From Rhodocyclaceae bacterium (GTDB lineage: Bacteria > Pseudomonadota > Gammaproteobacteria > Burkholderiales > Rhodocyclaceae): a DNA stretch of 64,000 nucleotides. The position numbers and the translations under genes were made by a program. The notes below the pieces were generated by a model. It was not told the origin of the DNA and did not search any database. It saw only the letters and a list, made by a program, of their open reading frames with translations. Within the stretch, counting starts at the first letter, position 1. Every line of letters starts with the position of its first letter. The stretch spans positions 1 through 64,000 of the forward strand of contig JACFMQ010000007.1 of NCBI GenBank assembly GCA_019455325.1, written 5' to 3'. Positions 28,332 through 36,695 of this stretch are shown here, one piece after another.

Positions 28332-29732
28332 ATGAACATCCAGTTTCTCGGCGCCGCCGGCGAGGTCACGGGCTCCTGCTATCTGGTCAGCGGGGCGGGC
28401 CTCTCGTTCCTGGTCGACTGCGGCATGTTCCAGGGCGGCAGCGATGCCCGCCAGAAGAACCTGCACGCGCTGCCCTTCGACGTGCGCAAGCTCGACTTCG
28501 TCCTCCTCACGCACGCGCACATCGACCACTCCGGCCTGCTGCCGCGGCTGATCATGCTCGGCTACCGCGGGCCGGTCTATACGACGGCGGCGACCGTCGA
28601 CCTGCTGCGCGTGATGCTGCTCGACAGCGCCCACATCCAGGAGAAGGACGCCGAGTGGGAGCTGCGCAACCGGCACCGGCGCAACGCCTCGCTGCGCGGC
28701 AGCCCGCAGCCGCTGTACTCGGTGACGCAGGCGATGGATGCGCTGAAGCACCTGCGCGCCGTCGCCTACGAAGAATCGTTCTCGCCGCATCCGGACGTGC
28801 AGGTGCGCTTCTTCGACGCCGGCCACATCCTCGGCTCGGCGATCATCGAGATCCGCGTCGACGGCCGCCGGCTGGTCTTCTCCGGCGACATCGGCCAGCC
28901 CGGGCGGCCGGTGATCAACGATCCGACGCCGGTGCACGAGGCCGATGCGCTGATCGTCGAGTCCACCTACGGCAACCGCCTGCACCGGCCGCTGCAGGAA
29001 ACCGAGGTGGAGCTGGTCGAGTCCTTCCGCCGCACGCTGCGCGAACGGCGCGGCAACGTCATCATCCCGGCCTTCGCCGTCGGCCGCACGCAGGAGCTGA
29101 TCTACGTCCTCACCCGGCTCGTCCGCGACGGCCGGCTGGCGGCGCCGCTGCGCCTGCACGTCGATTCGCCGATGGCCAAGGCGGTGACCCAGATCACGCT
29201 GCAGCACACCAACCTGCTCGACGAGGAGACGCGCGAGCTGATCGAGTGGCAGCGCCGGCACCCGCAGCAGATGGACGTGCACTTCGTCGCCGACGTCATG
29301 GAGTCGATGGCCTTGAACGACGTGCGCGAGGGCGCGGTGATCCTGTCGGCGAGCGGCATGTGCGAGGCCGGGCGGATCAAGTACCACCTGCGCAACAACC
29401 TGCCGCGGCCGGAATGCGCGGTGCTGATCACCGGCTTCCAGGCGGCCGGCACGCTCGGCCGGCGGCTGGTCGACGGCGCCCGCGCGGTGCGCATCTTCAG
29501 CCAGCAGGTGCCGGTGCGGGCGTCCATCCACACCATCGGCGGCCTGTCGGCGCACGCCGACCAGGCGGCGCTGCTCGACTGGCTGGGGCATTTCCGCCGG
29601 CCGCCGGCGCGCACCTTCGTGGTGCATGGCGAGAGCGGCGCGGCGACCATCTTCGCCGGGGCGATCCGCGACCGGCTCGGCTGGCCGGGCGTCGAGATTC
29701 CCGCCTACAGGTCCGAAGCCCGCCTGTGGTAG
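28332..29732 (+). CDS. MBL-fold beta-CASP ribonuclease
   Basis: Predicted zinc-dependent RNA-processing nuclease of the metallo-beta-lactamase/beta-CASP family, like archaeal and bacterial CPSF73 homologues. In its 466 residues the HxHxDH zinc motif is THAHIDHSG (H61, H63, D65, H66). Later family motifs include DAGHILGS, SGDIG, ESTYGNR, PAFAVGRTQE, SASGMCEAGR and SAHADQ, which cover the beta-CASP insert and the C-terminal MBL motifs. It is not full-length RNase J, which is about 550 residues. Shares an upstream region with usp and sits 33 bases before phaC, so co-expression with PHA synthase is likely. Confidence 0.9.
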   Translation: MNIQFLGAAGEVTGSCYLVSGAGLSFLVDCGMFQGGSDARQKNLHALPFDVRKLDFVLLTHAHIDHSGLLPRLIMLGYRGPVYTTAATVDLLRVMLLDSAHIQEKDAEWELRNRHRRNASLRGSPQPLYSVTQAMDALKHLRAVAYEESFSPHPDVQVRFFDAGHILGSAIIEIRVDGRRLVFSGDIGQPGRPVINDPTPVHEADALIVESTYGNRLHRPLQETEVELVESFRRTLRERRGNVIIPAFAVGRTQELIYVLTRLVRDGRLAAPLRLHVDSPMAKAVTQITLQHTNLLDEETRELIEWQRRHPQQMDVHFVADVMESMALNDVREGAVILSASGMCEAGRIKYHLRNNLPRPECAVLITGFQAAGTLGRRLVDGARAVRIFSQQVPVRASIHTIGGLSAHADQAALLDWLGHFRRPPARTFVVHGESGAATIFAGAIRDRLGWPGVEIPAYRSEARLW

Positions 29733-29765
29733 GGTGGCAGGCACGGTAATTTCGGGAGACGCACC

Positions 29766-31520
29766 ATGACCGACGGCATCCGTTCCGCACGCGGGCATCG
29801 CGGCATCGACCTCGGCGGCGCCAGTCCGTTCGAGGAGATCGCCGAGGCGATCGGCAAGCAGATCGACCCGTTCGGAGCGACGACTTCGATCCTCAACGCC
29901 CAGGCCGCCTGGCTGACGCATCCGCAGGAGCTGGCGCGCGCCATGGCCGCGCTCTCCGGCGACGTGCTCGCGCTGCAGGCGCACCTCGCGCGGCGGGCCC
30001 TGGGCCTCGACGGCGAGGACGTGGTGACGCCGAACGCCGACGACACGCGCTTCGTCGATCCGGTCTGGCAGGAGTCGGCGACCTGGGACATCGTCAAGGA
30101 ATCCTACCTGGCGCTGACGCACCGCCTCGAAGACATGTGCTACGAGACGCCGGGCCTCTCCGAGAAGGCGCGCCGGCGTGCCGCCTTCTGGGTGCGCAAG
30201 TGGCTGAACGCGGCGGCGCCGACGAACTTCTTCCTGACCAACCCGGTGGCCATGCGCAAATGCGTCGACAGCCGCGGCGAGAGCCTGCGCCGGGGCTTCC
30301 GGAATTTCCTGGGCGACCTGCAGGCGAAGAACGTGCGCATGGTCGACGAGGACGCCTTCACCGTCGGCAAGGATCTGGCGACGACGCCGGGGCGGGTGGT
30401 CTTCCGCAACCGCCTGGTCGAGCTGATCCACTACGCGCCGACGACGGAGAAGGTGCACAAGACGCCGCTCCTGATCGTCACGCCGTGGATCAACAAGTAC
30501 TACATCCTCGACCTGACGCCGAAGAAGAGCATGCTCCGCTGGCTCGTCGAGCAGGGCTTCTCGGTGTTCGTCACGAGCTGGAAGAACCCCGGCGCCGACA
30601 TGGCCGACGTCGGCTTCGACGACTACCTGCGCGAGGGCGTGGACGAGACGGTGAGCTTCGTCCGCAAGCTGTGCAAGGTGCCGCAGGTGGCGCTCGCCGG
30701 CTACTGCATCGGCGGCACGCTGGTCGCCACCTACATGGCCTGGGCCAACCGCCGCTACGGCGCCGACAAGGTGCCGGTCGCCTGCTGGACGCTGCTGACG
30801 ACGCTGACCGATTTCGCCAGCCCCGGCGACATCGAGGTCTTCATCGACGAGGGCAGCGTGCGCTGGCTGGAGCAGTCGATGGCGAAGAAAGGCTACCTCG
30901 ACGGCAGCGAGATGGCGGCGAGCTTCCGCATGCTGCGCTCGAACGGGCTGATCTGGCACTACTTCGTGAACAGCTACCTGTACGGCGAATCGCCGCCGCC
31001 GTTCGACGTGCTCTTCTGGAACATGGACACGACGCGCATGCCGCAGGCCATGCATTCGTTCTATCTGCGCGAGATGTACCTGAACAACAACCTGCTCAAG
31101 CGCGACGCGCTGACCGTCGCCGGCGAGCCGATCGACCTCGACCGCATCACGCAGCCGCTCTACGCGGTCACCGCCGAGGACGACCACATCGCGCCGTGGC
31201 GCCAGTGCTACCGCATCCGCAAGTATGTGAACGTCGGCGCGTCGGTGCGTTTCGTGCTGTCCACCTCGGGCCACATCCTCGGCATCGTCAACCCGCCGGT
31301 GCATCCGCCCAAGCGCAGCTTCCGGGTCGGCGAGCCGGAGCGCAACGACCACTTCGAGCTCTGGCTGGAGCACGCCGAGAAGAAGCCGGGCACGTGGTGG
31401 GAGGACTGGGCGGCCTGGCTGCGGCCGAAGTGCGGGCCGCTGGCGGCGCCGCCGTCGGCAAAGCCGGGCGCCTGCCCGGACCTCGGCCCGGCGCCCGGCA
31501 CCTACGTCCTCGAAAGGTGA
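29766..31520 (+). CDS. phaC: Poly(3-hydroxyalkanoate) synthase, class I-like
   Basis: Polymerises hydroxyacyl-CoA into PHA storage granules. 584 residues, an N-terminal region plus an alpha/beta-hydrolase catalytic domain. The lipase-like box GYCIGGT carries the nucleophile C314; the partners are D473 in AEDDHIAP and H503 in STSGHILGIVNPP. It is not accompanied by phaA, phaB or phasin genes here, but by a stress-associated Usp/RNase pair, so it may be an accessory synthase active in the anaerobic or stress phase. A GGAG ribosome site precedes ATG 29766. Confidence 0.92.
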   Translation: MTDGIRSARGHRGIDLGGASPFEEIAEAIGKQIDPFGATTSILNAQAAWLTHPQELARAMAALSGDVLALQAHLARRALGLDGEDVVTPNADDTRFVDPVWQESATWDIVKESYLALTHRLEDMCYETPGLSEKARRRAAFWVRKWLNAAAPTNFFLTNPVAMRKCVDSRGESLRRGFRNFLGDLQAKNVRMVDEDAFTVGKDLATTPGRVVFRNRLVELIHYAPTTEKVHKTPLLIVTPWINKYYILDLTPKKSMLRWLVEQGFSVFVTSWKNPGADMADVGFDDYLREGVDETVSFVRKLCKVPQVALAGYCIGGTLVATYMAWANRRYGADKVPVACWTLLTTLTDFASPGDIEVFIDEGSVRWLEQSMAKKGYLDGSEMAASFRMLRSNGLIWHYFVNSYLYGESPPPFDVLFWNMDTTRMPQAMHSFYLREMYLNNNLLKRDALTVAGEPIDLDRITQPLYAVTAEDDHIAPWRQCYRIRKYVNVGASVRFVLSTSGHILGIVNPPVHPPKRSFRVGEPERNDHFELWLEHAEKKPGTWWEDWAAWLRPKCGPLAAPPSAKPGACPDLGPAPGTYVLER

Positions 31521-31588
31521 CCGCCGGCCGGGCGGGCTGATACAGTAGCGGCCGGCTGCGGCCGACGGACCAGCGGAAGGGGGCGACG

Positions 31589-32230
31589 ATGACGGAATCG
31601 ACTGTGGGCGAAGGGGACGGGCGCGGGCGCCCGCCGTCCGGCTCCGCCCTCGACCTGCTGCGCATCGTGCGCATCAACGAGGAGATCAAGCGCGTCGTCG
31701 CCGTCGCCTTCAAGATCAACATCATGGCGCTCAACGCCATCTTCCTCGCCAAGCGGGCCGGCAATGCGGCGCTCGGCTTCGGCGTGCTCTCCAACGAACT
31801 GCGCGTCTTCTCCAAGGACCTGCACGAAAGCATGATGACGCTGACCCGGCTGATCCACGAATCGGTCGCCGAGGTCTCGGTGATCCTGCAGGAATCCCGC
31901 CAGGACGAACTGTTCCGCCGTACGGCGGCGGAAGTGCCGGACGATGCGCGGCTCGCCGCCGTGCTCGAGCGCCGCGCCGCCCGCCACGCCGAGTGCGCGC
32001 AGCGCATCGCGGCGCTGCGCCGCGAACTGCGCATGGCCGTCGAGGACGCCGCGCGCCTGGTCGAGCTGGGCGGCGTGCTGGCCAAGTCGGCGAAGATCGA
32101 GGCGGCCTACGGCGCCGGCTTCGCCGCCTCGCTCGGGCAGGTGTCCGGCGAGTTCGACGGCATCGTCGAGGAAATCCGCTCGTCGCTGGACAAGCTGCGG
32201 CATTCGAGCTTTTTCGGAGGAAGCGCATGA
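31589..32230 (+). CDS. Short soluble MCP-tip-like protein
   Basis: A 213-residue protein without membrane segments. Residues about 45-85 (INIMALNAIFLAKRAG, LGFGVLSNELRVFSKDL) match the descending helix of the methyl-accepting chemotaxis signalling tip (consensus LALNAAIEAARAGE, GFAVVA-EVR-LA), but most of the ascending helix, the HAMP and the ligand domain are missing. The rest is helical and rich in Arg, Glu and Ala, probably a coiled coil. Its ATGA overlap with the downstream oxygen-binding diiron protein indicates equal expression and perhaps a joint complex. Whether it can bind CheA/CheW is unknown. Confidence 0.7.
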   Translation: MTESTVGEGDGRGRPPSGSALDLLRIVRINEEIKRVVAVAFKINIMALNAIFLAKRAGNAALGFGVLSNELRVFSKDLHESMMTLTRLIHESVAEVSVILQESRQDELFRRTAAEVPDDARLAAVLERRAARHAECAQRIAALRRELRMAVEDAARLVELGGVLAKSAKIEAAYGAGFAASLGQVSGEFDGIVEEIRSSLDKLRHSSFFGGSA

Positions 32231-32967
32231 AGACCACCCAGACCATCTTCGAGGAAGGCTCCCACAAGTGGACGGCGATCGTCCGCGATCCGGCCCGGCC
32301 CGAACACCTGATCGACACCAACGAGTATCTGGTGCAGCACGCCGGCCAGGGGCTGCTGCTCGATCCGGGCGGCTCGGAGATCTTTCCGGCGGTGTTCTCG
32401 GCGCTCTCGGCCGAGTTCGACCCGTCGAAGCTGGTCGGCATCTTCGCCTCGCACCAGGACCCGGACATGATCTCCTCGCTGGCGCTGTGGCTCGAATTCA
32501 ATCCAAGCATGAAGTGCTACGTGAGCTGGCTGTGGGACAGCTTCATCCCGCATTTCGGCGGCACCGCCGAGACCTTCGTCGCGCTGCCCGACGAGGGCTG
32601 CGGCATCCCGCTCGCCGGCCTGCCGCTGCAGGCCGTGCCCGCGCACTACCTGCATTCCTCGGGCAACCTGCACCTCTACGACCGGCAGGCGAAGATCCTC
32701 TTCTCCGGCGACGTCGGCGCGGCGCTGCTGCCGGCCGACGCCCAGAATCTCTTCGTCGAGGATTTCGCCGCCCACATCCGCCACGCCGAGGCCTTCCACC
32801 GGCGCTGGATGGGCTCGAACGAGGCCAAGCGGCACTGGTGCGAGCGCGTCTCGCAGATGGACATCGACATGATGTGCCCGCAGCACGGCGCCATCTATCG
32901 CGGCGCCGACGTGCAGCGCTTCATCGACTGGTTCGACGGGCTCACCGTCGGCGTCACGCGCGCCTGA
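32227..32967 (+). CDS. Oxygen-binding diiron protein (ODP, FprA-like MBL fold)
   Basis: A stand-alone beta-lactamase-fold diiron domain of 246 residues, related to the diiron half of flavodiiron proteins but without flavodoxin. Likely iron ligands by spacing are H76, D78 and D80 (SHQDPD), H143 (YLHSSG), D162 (FSGDVG) and H220 (CPQHGA); the histidine normally following the HxExD motif is methionine. In Treponema denticola a similar ODP senses oxygen for chemotaxis. Translational coupling with the MCP-like gene (4-base overlap) supports a sensory rather than a reductase role here. Confidence 0.82.
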   Translation: MKTTQTIFEEGSHKWTAIVRDPARPEHLIDTNEYLVQHAGQGLLLDPGGSEIFPAVFSALSAEFDPSKLVGIFASHQDPDMISSLALWLEFNPSMKCYVSWLWDSFIPHFGGTAETFVALPDEGCGIPLAGLPLQAVPAHYLHSSGNLHLYDRQAKILFSGDVGAALLPADAQNLFVEDFAAHIRHAEAFHRRWMGSNEAKRHWCERVSQMDIDMMCPQHGAIYRGADVQRFIDWFDGLTVGVTRA

Positions 32968-33000
32968 GCGCGGCCGTCGGCGGCGCTGGGTGAAGTCTTT

Positions 33001-33042
33001 TTGATTTCAGTCAATGCCCCTCTGTCAGGCGAAACTGACAAT
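33001..33042 (+). promoter_or_regulatory. FNR/DNR class-II promoter of the hemerythrin-nnrS operon
   Basis: TTGATTTCAGTCAA (33001-33014) matches the FNR consensus at 9 of 10 positions. GACAAT at 33037-33042 serves as -10 (4 of 6), placing the box centre at -41.5 of a start near 33049 and 22 bases before the ATG. A 6-bp inverted repeat TGTCAG-N6-CTGACA (33023-33040) lies between box and -10. Confidence 0.7.
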
Positions 33043-33070
33043 GCCCGGACAACCGACAGGGCATCAGACC

Positions 33071-33523
33071 ATGACCACCATCAGAGATTTCATGACCGAC
33101 GACCACCGCCGCTGCGACGACGTGTTCGCCGAAGTCGAGCAGGCGATGGCCGACGGCGACAAGGCCGCGGCCGCCGCCGCCTTCGTCCGCTTCCAGGACG
33201 ACGTGCTGCACCATTTCGCCGCCGAGGAAGGCGTGCTCTTTCCCGCCTTCGAACGCAAGACCGGCATGTCGATGGGGCCGACGCAGGTGATGCGCAGCGA
33301 GCACGTGCAGATGCGCGAACTGATGCGCTCCGCCGCCGCGGCGCTGGCCGCCGGCGATGCCGACGCCTACGCCGGCGACGCCGAGACCCTGCTGATCATG
33401 ATGCAGCAGCACAACATGAAGGAGGAGAACATCCTCTATCCGATGTGCGACCAGCATCTGCTCTACGAATCCGAGTCGATCCTGCCGGCGCTGCGCTCGG
33501 AGATGCCCGGAGCCGCCGCATGA
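33071..33523 (+). CDS. Hemerythrin HHE domain protein
   Basis: Predicted non-heme diiron protein binding O2 or NO, 150 residues. Iron-ligand candidates follow the hemerythrin order: H12 in DDHRRCDD, H48 and E52 in HHFAAEE, H78 in SEHVQM and the HNMKE motif near residue 117. The start was set at ATG 33071; upstream in-frame codons would lie inside the promoter. It overlaps the DUF2249 gene by four bases. Context with NnrS and an FNR-type box suggests nitric-oxide or oxygen handling under microaerobic conditions, similar to the YtfE/DnrN group. Confidence 0.88.
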   Translation: MTTIRDFMTDDHRRCDDVFAEVEQAMADGDKAAAAAAFVRFQDDVLHHFAAEEGVLFPAFERKTGMSMGPTQVMRSEHVQMRELMRSAAAALAAGDADAYAGDAETLLIMMQQHNMKEENILYPMCDQHLLYESESILPALRSEMPGAAA

Positions 33524-33756
33524 CGCATGCGAAGAGCGAGCGCGTCATCGACGCGCGCGGCCTGGAGCCGCCCGAACCCTTCGTGCTGACGATGGACGCG
33601 CTCGACCATCTGCCGCGCGGCGAGAAACTGCTGCTGCTGCTCTACCGCGAGCCGTATCCGCTGTACAAGGCGCTGGCCAACAACGGCTTCCGCCACGAGG
33701 CCGAGCATGTCGCCGACGGCACCGTGGAGATCCTGATCTGGCACGCGCCGGCCTGA
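33520..33756 (+). CDS. DUF2249 small protein
   Basis: A 78-residue cytoplasmic protein with the SirA/TusA-like DUF2249 pattern: VIDARGLEPPEPFVLTMDAL at the N-terminus and a C-terminal beta strand TVEILIWHAPA. The family often sits with hemerythrin-like and denitrification genes. The ATG overlaps the hemerythrin stop. The sulfur-transfer cysteine of TusA is not in the CPxP position here. Function unknown, probably part of the NO/O2 response operon. Confidence 0.8.
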   Translation: MTHAKSERVIDARGLEPPEPFVLTMDALDHLPRGEKLLLLLYREPYPLYKALANNGFRHEAEHVADGTVEILIWHAPA

Positions 33757-33769
33757 CGCGGTAGCGCCC

Positions 33770-35086
33770 ATGCAGGCTCTCCTGGCTTTCGAGCAGGCGC
33801 CGCCGCTTGCGGCGCCTTTCCGTTTCTTCGTCACCGCCCCCTTCTTCATCATGCTCGCCGGCGTGCTGCTGCTGTTCACCGGCCCGCAGATCTTCGTCTC
33901 GCGCTGGGTGCCGGAGACGCTGGCGCTGACGCACCTCGTCGTCCTCGGCTTCATGCTGCAGGTGATGCTCGGCGCGGCGATCCAGATCCTGCCGGTGGTC
34001 GCCGGCGCCAATCTGGCCCACCCGCTGGCCGTGGCCCGCGCCGTACACGTCCTGTTGACCGCCGGCGCGCTGGCGCTCGCCGCCGCCTTCCTCGACCTGC
34101 TGCCGTTCGGCTTCTGGCTGGCGGTGCTGCTGCTCGGCGCCGGCATCGGCCTTTTCGTCGTCGCCGCCGGCCGTGCGCTGGCCGGCGTGCCGGCGACCGG
34201 CCCGACCATCGGCGGCCTGAAGCTGGCGCTGGTCGCGCTCGCCGGCGCCCTCGTCCTCGGCGCCACGCTCGCCGGCGGCATGACCGAGCGCTGGGCGCTG
34301 CCGCTGATCGAGACGACCAACCTGCACGCCAGTTGGGGGCTCGGCGCCTGGGGCGTTGGCCTGCTGTCGGCGGTGGCCTACGTCGTCGTGCCGATGTTCC
34401 AGATGACGCCGCCCTATCCCCGCTGGTTCAGCCGCTTCTTCGGCGGCGGCCTGCTGCTCGCCGCGGCGCTCATGGCGCTCGCCACGTTCTTCGACTGGCC
34501 GCTGTTCCTCGGTCTGCTGCAAGCCCTGCTCGTCTGGCTGTGCGGCACCTTCTGCGCGGCGACGCTGTGGCTGCAGGCGCGCAGCCGGCGGGCGCGCCCG
34601 GACGCGACGCAGCGCCTGTGGCGCACCGCCATGCTCTGCGGGCTGGCCGCCTGCGCGCTGTGGCTGCTGGCGGCGCTGGTGCCGGCGCTCGGCGAGCGCG
34701 ACGAGTGGCCGCTGCTCTTCGGCGTGCTGGTGCTCGCCGGCGGCTTCATGTCGGTGATCGTCGGCATGCTCTACAAGATCGTCCCCTTCCTCGTCTGGCT
34801 GCACCTGCAGAACCGCGGCCAGGGCAAGGTGGTGGCGCCGAACATGAAGGCGGTGCTCGCCGAGGCGCCGATGCGGCGCCAGATGCTCGCCCATTTCACC
34901 GCCTGCGCGCTGCTCGCCGGCGCCGTGCTGTGGCCGGACTGGCTGGCGCGGCCGGCCGGGCTGGCTTTGTTCGTGGCCGCCGCGCTGCTCGCCGGCAACC
35001 TCTTTTCGTCGTTCGGCGTCTACCGCCGGCACGCGGCGCTGGTCGACGCCCGGCTGGCCGAGCTGGGGCGGGGAGGCGGCGCATGA
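33770..35086 (+). CDS. Polytopic membrane protein of the NnrS operon
   Basis: A 438-residue integral membrane protein with about 12 hydrophobic segments. I cannot assign a function. Conserved-looking polar residues inside membrane segments include TLALTHLVVLGFML, TTNLHASWGLGAWG and MLYKIVPFLVWLHLQ, where the histidines could be metal or heme ligands, which recalls heme-copper-oxidase subunit I and NnrS. It lies between DUF2249 (13-base gap) and nnrS (4-base overlap), so a joint task in NO or cytochrome-oxidase physiology is inferred. Confidence 0.8.
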   Translation: MQALLAFEQAPPLAAPFRFFVTAPFFIMLAGVLLLFTGPQIFVSRWVPETLALTHLVVLGFMLQVMLGAAIQILPVVAGANLAHPLAVARAVHVLLTAGALALAAAFLDLLPFGFWLAVLLLGAGIGLFVVAAGRALAGVPATGPTIGGLKLALVALAGALVLGATLAGGMTERWALPLIETTNLHASWGLGAWGVGLLSAVAYVVVPMFQMTPPYPRWFSRFFGGGLLLAAALMALATFFDWPLFLGLLQALLVWLCGTFCAATLWLQARSRRARPDATQRLWRTAMLCGLAACALWLLAALVPALGERDEWPLLFGVLVLAGGFMSVIVGMLYKIVPFLVWLHLQNRGQGKVVAPNMKAVLAEAPMRRQMLAHFTACALLAGAVLWPDWLARPAGLALFVAAALLAGNLFSSFGVYRRHAALVDARLAELGRGGGA

Positions 35087-36291
35087 ACCTGCGCCCGGTC
35101 TTCTTCGCCGCGCCGCACCGGATGATGTTCTTCGCCGGCGCGCTGCAGGCGCTCTGCGCCATGCTGCTCTGGGCCGGCGACCTCGGCGCCCGCTACGCCG
35201 GGCTGTACGCGGCGCCGTCCTGGCCGGCGCCGGCGGTCTGGCTGCATGCGGCGCTGATGGTCTATGGGCTGTTCAGCTTCTTCATCTTCGGCTTCCTGAT
35301 GACGGCGCTGCCGAAGTGGGTGGCGCAGGGGCCGCTCGAACAGCGGCAATACGTTCCCGCCTTCGGCCTCCTCGCCGCCGGCTGGCTGAGCTTCTACGCC
35401 GGCCTCCTGGCGGCGCCGCTGCTGCCGCTCGGCATGGCCGTCGCCGCCGCCGGCTGGTGGCTTGGCTGGCGCGCGCTGTTCGCCAGCGTGCGCGCTTCGA
35501 TGAACGTGCGCAAGACGCACGCCTGGGTCGTCCTCGCCGCGCTCGCCGCCGGCGGCGCCGGCCTGCCGCTGTTCGCCGCCGGCATCGCGCTGACCGACGC
35601 GGCGCTGATCGGCGCGGCGACCGAGATCGGCCTCTGGCTCTTCCTGGTGCCGGTGTTCTTCACCGTCACCTACCGCATGCTGCCTTTCTTCTCCGGCAGC
35701 GTCATCCGCGGCTACGACGAATATCGCGGCCGGCTGCCGTACTGGATCGTCCTCGGCTGCTGCGCCGGCCACGCGCTGCTGGCGATCGCCGGCTGGCGGG
35801 AGTGGCTGTGGCCGATGGATGCCGTCGGCGGCGCCACGGCGCTGTGGCTTTCCTGGCGCTGGCAGTTGCGCAAGGCCTTCGTCTCGCACCTCCTGGCGAT
35901 GCATCACCTGGCCGGCGTCTGGCTCGGCGTCGCGCTGCTCCTCTTCGCCGCACAGAGCGCCGCCGCGCTCGCCGGCGTCGAATGGGGCGGACGGGCGCCG
36001 CTGCACGCGCTGACCGTCGGCTATTTCGCGTCGATCCTGATCGGCATGGTGACGCGGGTGACGCTCGGCCACTCCGGCCGGCTGATCTCGTCGGACGTCT
36101 GGTCCTGGCGGCTGTTCTGGTTGGTCCAGGGCGTCGCGCTGCTGCGCCTCTCCGGCGAATGGGCGGAGGGCGGCGGCGCGCTCGATCCGATCTGGCTGAG
36201 CGCGCTCGGCTGGCTCGCCGTCTTCGGCACGTGGGGCCGCGTGCACCTCTCGATGTATCTGAAACCGCGCCCGGACGGGCGACCGGGGTAG
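35083..36291 (+). CDS. nnrS: NnrS family membrane protein
   Basis: Heme- and copper-containing membrane protein family linked to resistance against nitric-oxide stress. 402 residues from the ATG overlapping the previous stop, with 10-12 hydrophobic segments. The family signature HALTVGYFASILIGMVTRV followed by TLGHSGR is clear, and FAAPHRMMFFAG opens the protein. No nitrite- or NO-reductase genes lie in the window, but the FNR/DNR-type promoter upstream of the operon fits expression during denitrification or low oxygen. Confidence 0.92.
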   Translation: MNLRPVFFAAPHRMMFFAGALQALCAMLLWAGDLGARYAGLYAAPSWPAPAVWLHAALMVYGLFSFFIFGFLMTALPKWVAQGPLEQRQYVPAFGLLAAGWLSFYAGLLAAPLLPLGMAVAAAGWWLGWRALFASVRASMNVRKTHAWVVLAALAAGGAGLPLFAAGIALTDAALIGAATEIGLWLFLVPVFFTVTYRMLPFFSGSVIRGYDEYRGRLPYWIVLGCCAGHALLAIAGWREWLWPMDAVGGATALWLSWRWQLRKAFVSHLLAMHHLAGVWLGVALLLFAAQSAAALAGVEWGGRAPLHALTVGYFASILIGMVTRVTLGHSGRLISSDVWSWRLFWLVQGVALLRLSGEWAEGGGALDPIWLSALGWLAVFGTWGRVHLSMYLKPRPDGRPG

Positions 36292-36295
36292 AACG

Positions 36296-36682
36296 ATGAT
36301 GAGCTATCTGGCACTCAAGCACATTCACCTGACCGCCGTGGTCCTCTCGATCAGCGGCTTCGTCGTCCGCTGGCTGCTCATGCTCGCCGACTCGCCGCTG
36401 CTGCAGCGCCGGCTGCTCAAGGTGCTGCCGCACGTGATCGACACCGTGCTCTTCGCCAGCGCCGTCGCCATGGTGGTGATCAGCGCGCAGTACCCCATCG
36501 TGCTGTCCTGGCTGACGGCCAAGCTGGTCGGCCTGCTCGCCTACATCGTCTTCGGCATGATGGCCCTCAAACGCGGGCGCACCAAGGCGCAGCGCGCGGC
36601 CTGGTTCGTCGCCGCGCTGGCGGCCTTCGGCTACATCGTGATGGTGGCGCTGACGCGCAACCCGCTCGGCTGGCTCGGCTGA
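36296..36682 (+). CDS. SirB2 family membrane protein
   Basis: A 128-residue protein of four hydrophobic segments beginning MSYLALKHIHLTAVVLSISG, with the histidine pair and the LPHVIDTVLFASAVAMV segment typical of SirB2. The biochemical function of the family is unknown. Two ATG codons (36296, 36299) are possible starts. It ends the hemerythrin-NnrS operon and converges on fnr with a 13-base gap. Confidence 0.85.
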   Translation: MMSYLALKHIHLTAVVLSISGFVVRWLLMLADSPLLQRRLLKVLPHVIDTVLFASAVAMVVISAQYPIVLSWLTAKLVGLLAYIVFGMMALKRGRTKAQRAAWFVAALAAFGYIVMVALTRNPLGWLG

Positions 36683-36695
36683 ACGGGGCGCGGCC

